Source: Kitasatospora sp. MAA4 (GTDB lineage Bacteria; Actinomycetota; Actinomycetes; Streptomycetales; Streptomycetaceae). Taken from it: a DNA stretch of 64,000 nucleotides. A program made the position numbers and the translations under genes. The stretch spans positions 248,001-312,000 of the forward strand of contig NZ_JARZAI010000005.1 in the NCBI RefSeq assembly GCF_029893355.1, given 5' to 3'. This document shows positions 16,787-29,673 of the stretch, in pieces (within the stretch, counting starts at the first letter, position 1; every line of letters begins with the position of its first letter). The notes beneath the pieces were generated by a model. It was not told the DNA's origin. It made no database searches and saw nothing but the letters and a program-made list of their open reading frames with translations.

Positions 16787-18472
16787 ATGCAGAGGACTCG
16801 GCGCGGGCTGGTCGGCGTGCTGGCGCTGGTGCTGGCGGCGGTGGCCGGGTGCGACTCGCCCTCACCGAAGCCCGCGCCGGGCCCGACGGGCGCCGGCGCA
16901 GCGAGCGCGACGGCCACGGCCACGAGCAGCGGCAGCGGCGCCGGCAGCGGCGCAGCGATGACCCTGCGGGTGCTGGCCGGCAGCGAACTGCAGGACATGC
17001 AGCCGATCCTGGACGATGCGCGGAAGGCGACGGGGGTGAGCGTCAAGTTCACCTACACCGGCACGCTGGACGGCGCCGACACCGTCACCTCGGGCAAGGC
17101 GGACGGCAGCTACGACGCGCTCTGGTTCGCCTCCAACCGCTACCTGCGGCTGGACCCGGCGGGTGGCGCCAAGCTGCTGTCGGAGACCCCGGTGATGGTC
17201 TCGCCGGTGGCGGTGGGGGTGCGCAGTTCGGAGCTGGCCGCGCTGGGCTGGGACCCGGCCCAGGTGACCTGGTCGCAGATCGGCCAGGCGGTGGCGGCGC
17301 AGAAGCTGACCTTCGGCATGACGGACCCCTCGCGCTCCAACTCGGGCCTGTCCGCGCTGGTGGGGCTGGCGTCGGCGTTCTCGGGGGCGCAGTCCGCGCT
17401 GACGCAAGGAGACATCGCCAAGGCCTCGCCGGCCCTTCAGCAGTTCTTCTCGGGCCAGAAGTTGACCTCGGGCTCCTCGGGCTGGCTGGCGCAGGCCTAC
17501 CAGCGGGCGGCGCAGGGCGGTTCGGGGGTGCAGGTGGGGGCGCTGGTGAACTACGAGTCGGTGCTGCTGGAGTTGAACCGCACGCTGCCCGCCGCCTCCC
17601 AACTCACCGTGATCCGCCCGACGGACGGCGTTGTCTCGGCGAACTACCCGTTGACGCTGCTGAGTTCGGCGACGCAGCCGGCCAAGGACGCGTTCCAGCG
17701 GCTGACCGCCTACCTGCTGCGGGACGACGTGCAGCGCAGGATCTCGGACGTGACCGAGCGCCGGCCGGTGGCCGCCGGGGTCGCGCCGGGCGCGGGGTTG
17801 GGGACGGACGTGCGTCCGGAGCTGGCGTTCCCGGGCAGTCGGGCGGTGGCGGACGCGCTGCTGTCGGCGTACCAGAACCAGCTGCGGCGCCCGTCGCGGA
17901 CGGTGTACGTGCTGGACACCTCGGGCTCGATGGCGGGGGCGCGGCTGACCGCGTTGCAGGCGGCGCTGACCCAGTTGACGGGCACCGGCGGCTCGGGGGC
18001 GGTGGTGCCGTTCCGGGACCGGGAGCAGGTCACGCTGATCTCCTTCGCCGACGGCGTGAAGTGGGAGCACACCCACGACGTGCCGGACCAAGCGCCGGAC
18101 GCGGCGCTGGCGGCGATCCGCTCCGACGTGCAGAGCCTGTCGGCGGACGGCGGCACGGCGATCTACAGCACGTTGGAGGAGGCGTACAGGGTGGTGGCGC
18201 AGCAGCAGGCCGCCGCCCAGGACGACCGCTTCACCTCGATCGTCCTGATGACGGACGGGGAGAGCAACGAGGGCGATTCGGCGGCGCAGTTCGCCGCGTT
18301 CTACAAGGCGCTGCCGCCTTCGGGGCAGGCGGTGCCGGTCTTCCCGATCCTGTTCGGTGAGGGCGCGAAGCCGCAGTTGCAGGGCATCGCGGACACCACC
18401 GGGGGCCAGCTGTTCGACGGGGTCTCGGGGGATCTGGGCAGCGTCTTCGAGGAGATCCGTGGCTACCAGTAG
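16787..18472 (+). CDS. Lipoprotein with substrate-binding and von Willebrand A domains (VWA operon, gene 2)
   Basis: A 561-residue lipoprotein. The signal MQRTRRGLVGVLALVL ends in the lipobox VAGC (Cys about 22) and a Ser/Ala/Thr-rich linker. Residues about 60-350 look like a solute-binding fold (LRVLAGSELQDMQPILDDA, SYDALWFASNRY). A VWA domain follows with a full MIDAS metal site: DTSGS (377-381), a Thr in GGTAIYS, and an Asp in TDGES (about 490). VWA domains mediate metal-dependent protein contacts. The start at 16787 has GGGGAG 5 nt upstream; ATG 16751, overlapping the previous stop, would give 573 residues but displace the signal peptide. It overlaps gene 3 by 14 nt. Confidence 0.8.
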   Translation: MQRTRRGLVGVLALVLAAVAGCDSPSPKPAPGPTGAGAASATATATSSGSGAGSGAAMTLRVLAGSELQDMQPILDDARKATGVSVKFTYTGTLDGADTVTSGKADGSYDALWFASNRYLRLDPAGGAKLLSETPVMVSPVAVGVRSSELAALGWDPAQVTWSQIGQAVAAQKLTFGMTDPSRSNSGLSALVGLASAFSGAQSALTQGDIAKASPALQQFFSGQKLTSGSSGWLAQAYQRAAQGGSGVQVGALVNYESVLLELNRTLPAASQLTVIRPTDGVVSANYPLTLLSSATQPAKDAFQRLTAYLLRDDVQRRISDVTERRPVAAGVAPGAGLGTDVRPELAFPGSRAVADALLSAYQNQLRRPSRTVYVLDTSGSMAGARLTALQAALTQLTGTGGSGAVVPFRDREQVTLISFADGVKWEHTHDVPDQAPDAALAAIRSDVQSLSADGGTAIYSTLEEAYRVVAQQQAAAQDDRFTSIVLMTDGESNEGDSAAQFAAFYKALPPSGQAVPVFPILFGEGAKPQLQGIADTTGGQLFDGVSGDLGSVFEEIRGYQ

Positions 18473-18962
18473 GCGCGGCTGGCCGGCCTGGTTCGACTCG
18501 CGACCGCACTACCTGGGCAGCGGGGGCGGCGCGCTGGGGCTGGTGGTGGCGCTGGTGGCGCACACGGGCGCCTGGGCGCCGGCGGTGGTGGTGGGGCTGT
18601 ACGCGGCCGGTGCGGTGCTGGGGCTGGCCTTCCAGCCGACCGGAACCGGGACCGGGGGACCGGCCGGCGTCGATCTGGCCGCGAAGCTGCGTCGGGAGCT
18701 GGCGGAGCAGCACACCCGGGTGCTGGCGTCCGGCTGGCCGGAGGCGGACGAGCGGACCGCCCGCCTGCTGGTGGAGGGGGTGGGGGTGCGGGTCGGTCCG
18801 GACAGCGCTCAGCGGCTGCGCACGGTGGTGGACGCGGTGGTCCCCGCCGAGCTGGACCGCTACGAGCGCAGCAGCTCGTGGTGGCGCCTGGAGCCAGTCG
18901 GTGCGCCGCCGGGGGCGGAGTTCGCCGAGCGGGTCCGGCTGGTGCTGGACAAGCTGCCGTAG
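18459..18962 (+). CDS. Small membrane protein of unknown function (VWA operon, gene 3)
   Basis: A 167-residue protein with two adjacent hydrophobic helices near the N-terminus (GALGLVVALVAHTG and AVVVGLYAAGAVLGLAF). A soluble, charged C-terminal region follows (from about residue 65), rich in Arg, Glu and Leu. I do not recognise the family. The GTG start at 18459 has GAGGAG 4 nt upstream inside the end of the VWA gene. It is probably the membrane component of the operon. Confidence 0.72.
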   Translation: MATSRRGWPAWFDSRPHYLGSGGGALGLVVALVAHTGAWAPAVVVGLYAAGAVLGLAFQPTGTGTGGPAGVDLAAKLRRELAEQHTRVLASGWPEADERTARLLVEGVGVRVGPDSAQRLRTVVDAVVPAELDRYERSSSWWRLEPVGAPPGAEFAERVRLVLDKLP

Positions 18963-18993
18963 CGCGGCCTGCCCGGCACCGGCCGGAGCCGGC

Positions 18994-19305
18994 TCAGTGC
19001 GCGGAGTGGTGCTCGGCGCCGCGGTGCCGGTGCCCCTTGAGCTCGGCGTGGGCGGGCAGCGCGCCCGCCATGGCCGGGCCGGCGGGCAGCCCGTGGCCGC
19101 CGTGGCTGAAGGCTGCGCCGGCGGTCAGTGCGGCGTAGCCGCCGGTGGTCGCGGGAGCTGCGGCGCCGTGCGGTCCGCCGTGCAGGACGGGACCGAAGTC
19201 CCCTGGTTTGCCACCGCTGACCGCGGCCATCATGCCGCGGCCCTCCAGAAGCTCCTGGGTTCCGCGGCGGAGCTTGGTCATCTTCAGCGTCGGTCGCTTG
19301 GTCAT
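18994..19305 (-). CDS. Small Gly/Ala/His-rich protein, unknown
   Basis: A 103-residue protein not recognised. The N-terminus is basic and helical (TKRPTLKMTKLRRGTQELL). From about residue 30 the sequence becomes Gly/Ala/His-rich with repeated GG-H patterns (HGGPHG, SHGGHG), and it ends in the His-rich tail KGHRHRGAEHHSAH. Reality as a gene is supported by a strong GGGAGG 7 nt before the ATG, high third-position GC, and its place 62 bp after the aldehyde dehydrogenase on the same strand. The leader-plus-Gly-rich-core layout could suggest a modified peptide precursor or a metal-binding peptide; both are speculation. Confidence 0.65.
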   Translation of the reverse strand: MTKRPTLKMTKLRRGTQELLEGRGMMAAVSGGKPGDFGPVLHGGPHGAAAPATTGGYAALTAGAAFSHGGHGLPAGPAMAGALPAHAELKGHRHRGAEHHSAH

Positions 19306-19367
19306 TCCTGGCCTCCCATCGACGTCCTTAAGCGATGGTATGTCCAGATTCCCGCCAGTTCACATCC

Positions 19368-20825
19368 TCAGAACGGGAAGCGGCTGCGCCCGTGCTGGAT
19401 CGAGATCCACTTCAGCGTGGTGAAGACGTCCACGGTGGACTCGCCGTTGAGCCGGCCGAGCCCCGAGTTCTTCTCGCCGCCGAACGGCACGATCGGCTCG
19501 TCGTGGATGGTCCCGTCGTTGACGTGGATCATGCCGGTCTCGATCCGCTGCGCCACCCGCACGCCGCGCTCGACGTCGGCGGTGTGCACGGCGCCGCTGA
19601 GGCCGAACGGCGTGTCGTTGGCGAGCGCCACCGCCTCCTCCTCGCCGTCGAAGGGGACCAGCAGGACGACCGGGCCGAAGAGTTCGCGCTGGAGGATCGG
19701 CGCGTCGCTGCCGAGCCCGGTCAGCACCACCGGGTCCATCAGTGTGCCCACCGTGCTGCCGCGCAGCAGCACGGTGGCGCCGTCGGCGACGGCCTGGTCG
19801 ACCTGGGCGGTGATCGCGTCGGCCTGGGTGGTGTTGATCAGCGGGCCGATCTGGGTGTGCGGGTCGCTCGGGTCGCCGACCTTGAGCGAGCCGACCTTGC
19901 GCACGAAGCGCTCGGTGAACTCCGCCAGCACGCTGCGGTCGACCAGGATCCGGTTGGCGGCCATGCAGACCTGGCCCTGGTGGGCGAAGCGGCTGAAGAC
20001 GGCGGCGTCCACCGCGTAGTCGAGGTCGGCGTCGTCCAGCACGATCAGGGCGCTGTTGCCGCCGAGTTCGAGCACAGAGCGCTTGAAGTGCGAGGCGGCC
20101 ACGGTCGCCACGTGCCGGCCGACCTTGTCCGAGCCGGTGAAGGCGATCACCTTGGGGACCGGGTGCTCGATCAGCGCGTCACCGATCTCGGCGATGTCGG
20201 TGACCAGCACGTTGAGCAGGCCCGGCGGCAGGCCGGCCTCCTCGAAGATCTTCGCGATCAGCGTGCCGCCGGCGATCGGGGCGTCCTGGTGCGGCTTGAG
20301 GACCACCGCGTTGCCGAGCGCGAGCGCGGGCGCGACGGACTTCAGCGACAGGAAGAGCGGGAAGTTGAAGGGGCTGATCACCCCGACCACGCCGACCGGC
20401 AGCCGGTAGAGCCGGTTCTCCTTGCCGTCCACCGGCGAGGGAAGGATCCGGCCCTCGGCGCGCAGCGAGAGCTGAAGGCACTCGCGCAGCATGTCCTTGG
20501 AGAGCGAGAGTTCGAAGGCGGCCTTGAGGTGGGTGCCACCGAGCTCGGCGATGATGATCTCGGTGATCTCCTGCTCGCGCTCCTCGATCACCCGCAGCGC
20601 GCGCTCGAAGACCATCCGGCGGGCGTACGGGTTCAGCCGGGCCCAGGACTTCTGCGCGCGCTCGGCGGCCCGGTAGGCCTGGTCGACCTGGTCGACGGTG
20701 GCCACGGTGATCGCCGCGAGTTTCTCGCCGTTGAAGGGGTTGATGTCGACGACGTCCCAGGAACCGCTGCCCGTACGCCACTCACCGTCGATGTACTGCT
20801 GCGCGAGTTCCGAGAAATAGGACAC
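19368..20825 (-). CDS. NAD(P)-dependent aldehyde dehydrogenase (benzaldehyde dehydrogenase-like)
   Basis: A 485-residue ALDH-superfamily enzyme. GVISPFNFPLFLSLKS is the cofactor-binding block, ELGGNSALIVLDDADLD carries the catalytic Glu, and FAHQGQVCMAANRILV the catalytic Cys. NDTPFGLSGAVHT and EPIVPFGGEKNSGLGR complete the family. Wording of the motifs (EELGGTHLKAAFELS region, HQGQVC) is closest to aromatic aldehyde dehydrogenases; the substrate is not certain. The GTG start is preceded by GGGGAG. It lies 47 bp after the XRE/DUF5753 regulator gene and 62 bp before the Gly/His-rich small gene, so the three may be one transcript. Confidence 0.9.
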   Translation of the reverse strand: MSYFSELAQQYIDGEWRTGSGSWDVVDINPFNGEKLAAITVATVDQVDQAYRAAERAQKSWARLNPYARRMVFERALRVIEEREQEITEIIIAELGGTHLKAAFELSLSKDMLRECLQLSLRAEGRILPSPVDGKENRLYRLPVGVVGVISPFNFPLFLSLKSVAPALALGNAVVLKPHQDAPIAGGTLIAKIFEEAGLPPGLLNVLVTDIAEIGDALIEHPVPKVIAFTGSDKVGRHVATVAASHFKRSVLELGGNSALIVLDDADLDYAVDAAVFSRFAHQGQVCMAANRILVDRSVLAEFTERFVRKVGSLKVGDPSDPHTQIGPLINTTQADAITAQVDQAVADGATVLLRGSTVGTLMDPVVLTGLGSDAPILQRELFGPVVLLVPFDGEEEAVALANDTPFGLSGAVHTADVERGVRVAQRIETGMIHVNDGTIHDEPIVPFGGEKNSGLGRLNGESTVDVFTTLKWISIQHGRSRFPF

Positions 20826-20872
20826 GTGACTCCCCTTCGCAAGACCTGACTAGGAATCATCGTACTAAGTAC

Positions 20873-21742
20873 TCAAGGTTCTTGGAGCAAACGCTCAATA
20901 AGCTCCCAGCTTCGCTGCGGGCTCAGACTGTCGACCCGCAGCCGTTCCAGAGTGGCTGCGTACTCGGCGACCTCGCGCGGCCGGTCCAGGTAGAGCGCGG
21001 TGGTGAACTGCTCCAGGTAGACGATGTCCCCGAGGTCCGGCTCGGGGAAGCTCAGCACCGAGAACGTGCCGCTCTCGGCCGACAGCCCGTCGAAGCCCAG
21101 CGGCATCACCTGCAGCTCCACCCGCGGCAGTTCGGCCAGTTCCAGCAGCCGGGTCAGCTGGCCGCGCATCACCTCGGGCCCGCCGCAGGGGCGGCGCAGC
21201 GCGGCCTCGTCGATCACGGTCAGCAGCCGCGGCCCGCTCTCGCCCGCGAGCAGGCGCTGGCGGCGCATCCGCACCCGCACCCGGCGCTCGATCTCCGCCT
21301 CGGGCGCGGACTGCGAGCCGAGCCGGATCACCGCGCGGGCGTACTCCTCGGTCTGCAACAGGCCGGGCACGAGCTGCACCTCGTAGGAGGAGATCGCGCC
21401 GGCCGCCTCCTCGAAGCCCAGGTAGGTCTGGAACCAGGAGGGCACCACGTCGGCGTACTCGTGCCACCACGGGACGGCGTTGGCCGAGCGGACCATGCCG
21501 AGCACCTCGTCGCGCCGGGCGGGCTCCGCGACGCCGTAGAGGGTCAGCAGGTCGGCGACGTCGCGCTCCTTGAAGCTGACCCGGCCCAGCTCCATCCGCC
21601 CGATCTTGGACTCCGAGGCCCGGATCTCGTAGCCCGCGTCCTCACGGCTGACACCCTTGGCCTCCCGCAATCGGCGCAGCTGGGAACCCAGCAGCAGCCG
21701 TCGTACCGTCACCCCGCTCCCGGTCTGCGCCGTGCCGCTCAT
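20873..21742 (-). CDS. XRE-family helix-turn-helix regulator with DUF5753 domain
   Basis: A 289-residue regulator of the type abundant in Streptomyces. The N-terminal XRE helix-turn-helix reads LGSQLRRLREAKGVSREDAG followed by SESKIGRMELGRVSFKE. The rest is a DUF5753 domain (SYEVQLVPGLLQTEEYARAV, SFPEPDLGDIVYLEQ). The ATG at 21742 is preceded by GGGGGAGGAA with good spacing. Such regulators are often found beside small partner genes; here the downstream partners are an aldehyde dehydrogenase and a Gly/His-rich protein. Confidence 0.9.
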   Translation of the reverse strand: MSGTAQTGSGVTVRRLLLGSQLRRLREAKGVSREDAGYEIRASESKIGRMELGRVSFKERDVADLLTLYGVAEPARRDEVLGMVRSANAVPWWHEYADVVPSWFQTYLGFEEAAGAISSYEVQLVPGLLQTEEYARAVIRLGSQSAPEAEIERRVRVRMRRQRLLAGESGPRLLTVIDEAALRRPCGGPEVMRGQLTRLLELAELPRVELQVMPLGFDGLSAESGTFSVLSFPEPDLGDIVYLEQFTTALYLDRPREVAEYAATLERLRVDSLSPQRSWELIERLLQEP

Positions 21743-22036
21743 CGCCGTTTCCTCCCCCACGGAACCGCTCAAGTCGGCAGTCTGCCATGCCCGCCCGCTA
21801 CAGGGCATCGGAAGGTTCCTGTGAGTTCGCCCGGCCGCCCAGCGGCGGTCCGACGCACCGTCAGCGGTCGACCGTTCGCTCCAGCACCAGCAGCGCGGGC
21901 ACCGCGGCCAGCGCCAGCACGGTGGCCGGCCACCGGTCCGGCCGGTCCGTGCTCTACCTGCGCACCGTGCTCGCCGAGGCCCTGGTGGCTGCGGCGCGGT
22001 GAGCACTCCTGTCATGTCCTGCGGCGGGAAAGGGAA
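21743..22036. other. Gene-poor stretch upstream of the XRE regulator
   Basis: No supported gene. A short minus-strand segment near 21867-21925 translates to a hydrophobic peptide ending in LLVLERTVDR before a stop and could be a decayed gene end, but the frame is closed upstream within about 30 nt. The plus-strand 71-codon frame here lacks a ribosome-binding site. Confidence 0.4.
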
Positions 22037-22080
22037 ACGGCACCTGCCCCCAGCTTGGTCGGGGAGGGAGCAGGCGCCGT
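22037..22080 (-). terminator. Terminator of the gltBD operon
   Basis: A stem of about 14 bp with one or two mismatches: ACGGCACCTGCCCC (from 22037) pairs with the segment ending GGGAGCAGGCGCCGT at 22080. The minus-strand continuation is T/C-rich (GTTTCCCTTTCC). It lies about 78 nt beyond the gltD stop. Confidence 0.75.
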
Positions 22081-22157
22081 ATGACCGCGCCCGGCGGCTC
22101 TGACGGGTGGCGGGTGAAGCAACCCGGCGAACCGGGGGTGTGCGGGAGGGTTGTTGT

Positions 22158-23610
22158 TCAGACCACCAGGGGGCGGTCGGTCGGGCGGATCGGGGCGGGC
22201 AGCGCGGTCTTGCCGCCCAGGTAGGTGTCAACGGCCGCGGCGGCCGAGCGGCCCTCCGCGATCGCCCAGACGATCAGCGACTGGCCACGGCCCGCGTCAC
22301 CACAAACGTACACGCCAGGCACGTTGGTTGCGAAAACGCCGTCGCGGTTGATGTTGCCGCGGGCGTCGAGTTCGACGCCGAGCTGCTCCACCAGGCCGTT
22401 GGCGGTGTCGGTGCCGGTGAAGCCCATCGCCAGGGTGACCAGCTGGGCCGGGATGGCCCGCTCGGTGCCCTCGATCGGCTGGAACCGGCCGTCCTTGAAC
22501 TCGACCTCGACCAGGTGGAGTTCGGCCACGTTGCCGTCCTCGTCGCCGGTGAAGTGGGTGGTGTTCACGGAGTACACGCGGTCGCCGCCCTCCTCGTGGG
22601 CGGAGGTGACCTTGTAGACCATCGGCATGGTCGGCCAGGGCTGGCCGGTGGGGCGGTCGTCGCTGGGGCGGGGCATGATCTCCAGCTGGGTGACCGAGGC
22701 CGCGCCCTGCCGCAGGGCGGTGCCCAGGCAGTCCGCGCCGGTGTCGCCGCCGCCGATGACGATGACGTGCTTGCCCTTGGCGCTGATCGGCGGCTCGACG
22801 AAGTCGCCCTCCTGCACCTTGTTGGCCAGCGGGAGGTACTCCATCGCCTGGTGGATGCCCTTCAACTCCCGTCCGGGGACGGGCAGGTCGCGGGCGGTGG
22901 TGGCGCCGGCGGCGACCACCACGGCGTCGAAGCGCTCACGCAGCTGCTGGCCGGTGATGTCCTCGCCGACACTGACGCCGGTGCGGAAGCGGGTGCCCTC
23001 CGCACGCATCTGCTCGATGCGGCGGTTGATGTGGCGCTTCTCCATCTTGAACTCGGGGATGCCGTAGCGCAGCAGCCCGCCGATCCGGTCGGCGCGCTCG
23101 TACACCACCACGGTGTGCCCGGCCCGGGTGAGCTGCTGGGCGACGGCCAGGCCGGCCGGTCCCGAGCCGACCACGGCGACGGTCTTGCCGGACAGCCGCT
23201 CCGGGACCTGCGGGGTGACCCCGCCGTTGTCCCAGGCCTTGTCGATGATGGTGACCTCGACGTTCTTGATGGTCACCGCGTCCTGGTTGATCCCCAGCAC
23301 GCAGGCCGACTCGCACGGCGCCGGGCACAGCCGCCCGGTGAACTCCGGGAAGTTGTTGGTCGCGTGCAGCCGCTCGATCGCCCCGGTCCAGTCCTCCCGG
23401 TAGGAGAGGTCGTTCCACTCGGGGATCAGGTTGCCCAGCGGGCAGCCGTTGTGGCAGAACGGGATGCCGCAGTCCATGCAGCGGCCGGCCTGCTTGGTGA
23501 TGATCGGCAGCAGGCTGCGCTCGACGTAGACCTCGTTCCAGTCCCGCAGTCGCACATCGACCGGGCGGCGCTCGGCCAGCTGCTTCGGGGTCGTCAGGAA
23601 GCCCTTGGGG

Positions 23611-23618
<8 letters not shown>
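22158..23618 (-). CDS. gltD: Glutamate synthase small (beta) subunit
   Basis: A 486-residue NADPH-oxidising subunit of glutamate synthase. It feeds electrons to GltB, which makes two glutamates from glutamine and 2-oxoglutarate. The N-terminal Cys cluster [17 protein letters not shown] binds 4Fe-4S centres. [17 protein letters not shown] is the FAD-binding motif, [13 protein letters not shown] the NADPH motif, and [18 protein letters not shown] the C-terminal FAD block. Its ATG lies inside the end of gltB (8-nt overlap), so translation is coupled. Confidence 0.96.
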
Positions 23619-28215
<4,597 letters not shown>

Positions 28216-28666
28216 CGGCTCTCCCGTCGTCGTCTTTGGCAAAAGGTGCATGTGCAACAGGGACGACGTTGGCCCTCTGCGATTTCGTGCAGGTTACATG
28301 ATGCCGCACATCCCGGAAAGTGGAATCTGTAGTCCACATGGCGGACACAACCCCAGGTCAGAGGCTGTTACCGACCGGTAATGGCAACGGGGAGAGACAA
28401 CTTCTCATCCTCACGCTCCCCCAAGTGTGCCCGGTGTCCCGCGGGCCGAAACAGGGCCGAAACGAACACCGCTGCAGCGTCATCGGAGGGCGCCTGTGAT
28501 TCCACCGTCCGGGGGTGGGCTCAGGCGCTGGACCTGCGGGTCCGGCGCACCTCTCGGCGATGGTAGAGCGGCCGGACCACCTCGACCCATGTGCGGAACG
28601 TCACGCACGGGGAGGTATAAACATGCAGAGCTCTGTGGCTTCGGACAGATGCGCTCAGGGGGCACG
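28216..28666. other. gltB promoter region and non-coding stretch
   Basis: About 450 bp between the gltB start and the VIT stop. It contains the GlnR-like box at 28367-28382. A plus-strand ATG at 28623 with a strong GGGGAGG is discussed among rejected items. No gene is supported. Confidence 0.5.
28367..28382. promoter_or_regulatory. GlnR-like box upstream of gltB
   Basis: GTTAC-cgaccg-GTAAT fits the published GlnR layout gTnAc-n6-GaAAc at most informative positions and contains the palindrome TTACC-N4-GGTAA. It is about 150 nt upstream of the gltB start, suitable for nitrogen-dependent control. The match is by eye only. Confidence 0.4.
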
Positions 28667-29449
28667 TCAGCCGATGTGGCCACCGATCAGCGATCCCAGC
28701 AGGTACGTGACACCGGCCGCCGCGCTGCCCAGCACCAGCTGGCGCAGGCCGCTGAACCACCAGCTGCGCGCGGTCACCCGGGCCACCACCGCGCCGCAGA
28801 GGAAGAGCCCCAGCACCGCCAGCACCAGCGCGGGCAGCAGCGAGGTCGCGCCCAGCAGGTAGGGCAGCAGCGGGAGCAGCGCGCCGAGCGCGAAGCAGCC
28901 GAACGAGGAGACCGCGGCGACCAGCGGGGAGGGCAGGTCGTACGGGTCGATCCCGAGTTCTTCCCGCGCATGGATCTCCAGTGCCTGCTCGGGATCGGCG
29001 GAGAGCTGGATCGCCACCTCGCGGGCGAGCTCGGGCTGCACACCGCGCGCGATGTAGAGGTTGGTCAGCTCGGCGAGCTCGTCCTGCGGGTTGCGGGCCA
29101 GCTCCAGGCGCTCGATCTCCAGCTCGGCCTGGACCAGTTCACGCTGGGAGGCGACCGAGGTGTACTCCCCCGCGGCCATCGAGCAGGCGCCGGCGGCGAG
29201 CCCGGCCAGGCCGGTGATGATCACGACGCTGTTGCTCGCCGCGCCGCCGACCACGCCGGTCATCAGCGCGAAGTTGGAGACCAGGCCGTCCATCGCACCG
29301 AAGACGGCCGGGCGCAGCCAGCCGCCGTTGACGTCGCGGTGGCTGTGCTGGTGCGCCTCCACGACGGGCGGCTCTGCGGCGAGCGGCTCAGCGGCGAGCG
29401 GCTCAGCGGCCTCCGCAACGACGGTCGGTTCTGCGATGGTCATGGTCAC
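28667..29449 (-). CDS. VIT1/CCC1-family iron/manganese transporter
   Basis: A 260-residue membrane protein. GAMDGLVSNFALMTGVVGG is the family's first helix, AGEYTSVASQRELVQAELE the cytoplasmic metal-handling helix with its Glu-rich pattern, and three hydrophobic helices follow (GALLPLLPYLL, LVLAVLGLFLCGAV, VLGSAAAGVTYLL). The family moves Fe2+ or Mn2+ out of the cytosol. The N-terminus (about 1-35) is an Ala/Glu/Pro-rich stretch with three EPLAAE-like repeats and a His cluster HQHSHRD. Start GTG 29449; ATG 29443 is an alternative. The 5' leader can form a long hairpin. Confidence 0.9.
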   Translation of the reverse strand: MTMTIAEPTVVAEAAEPLAAEPLAAEPPVVEAHQHSHRDVNGGWLRPAVFGAMDGLVSNFALMTGVVGGAASNSVVIITGLAGLAAGACSMAAGEYTSVASQRELVQAELEIERLELARNPQDELAELTNLYIARGVQPELAREVAIQLSADPEQALEIHAREELGIDPYDLPSPLVAAVSSFGCFALGALLPLLPYLLGATSLLPALVLAVLGLFLCGAVVARVTARSWWFSGLRQLVLGSAAAGVTYLLGSLIGGHIG

Positions 29450-29475
29450 GGCGCTGCGTCCTTCGGTCGGGCATC

Positions 29476-29523
29476 CCCCCTTTCAGCGCAGCCGGGCACG
29501 GCGAACGGCCGTGAGAAAGGGGG
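29476..29523 (-). promoter_or_regulatory. Structured leader hairpin upstream of the VIT transporter
   Basis: Outer arms CCCCCTTTC (29476-29484) and GAAAGGGGG (29515-29523) are perfect complements. Inside, CACGGC and GCCGTG form a second stem with loop GAACG. It lies 26 nt upstream of the start on the coding strand and may be a regulatory RNA structure or an attenuator. No known riboswitch class was recognised. Confidence 0.4.
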
Positions 29524-29625
29524 CTGCCCGAAGGGCTCTCATGCGACGAAGCTAGTCCGATCTTCTGACACTTTCCAGCAAGCAAGCCCTGGCTAACCTC
29601 GCTGACCTGCGGTTATTCATGCAAC

Positions 29626-29654
29626 GGACCCCGGAGCTGGTGGCTCCGGGGTCC
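29626..29654 (-). terminator. Terminator of lgt
   Basis: Perfect 12-bp stem (29626-29637 with 29643-29654) and loop TGGTG, 19 nt after the lgt stop. Confidence 0.88.
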
Positions 29655-29673
29655 GAGGTCGCAGGTGTACAGG

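Noticed and set aside
21787..22002. 71-codon plus-strand frame upstream of the XRE regulator
   Set aside because: No ribosome-binding site, no recognisable domain, composition like antisense noise.
28623..28862. Plus-strand ATG with a strong GGGGAGG, 80 codons
   Set aside because: Most of it is antisense to the 3' end of the VIT gene, and the translation is a low-complexity shadow.
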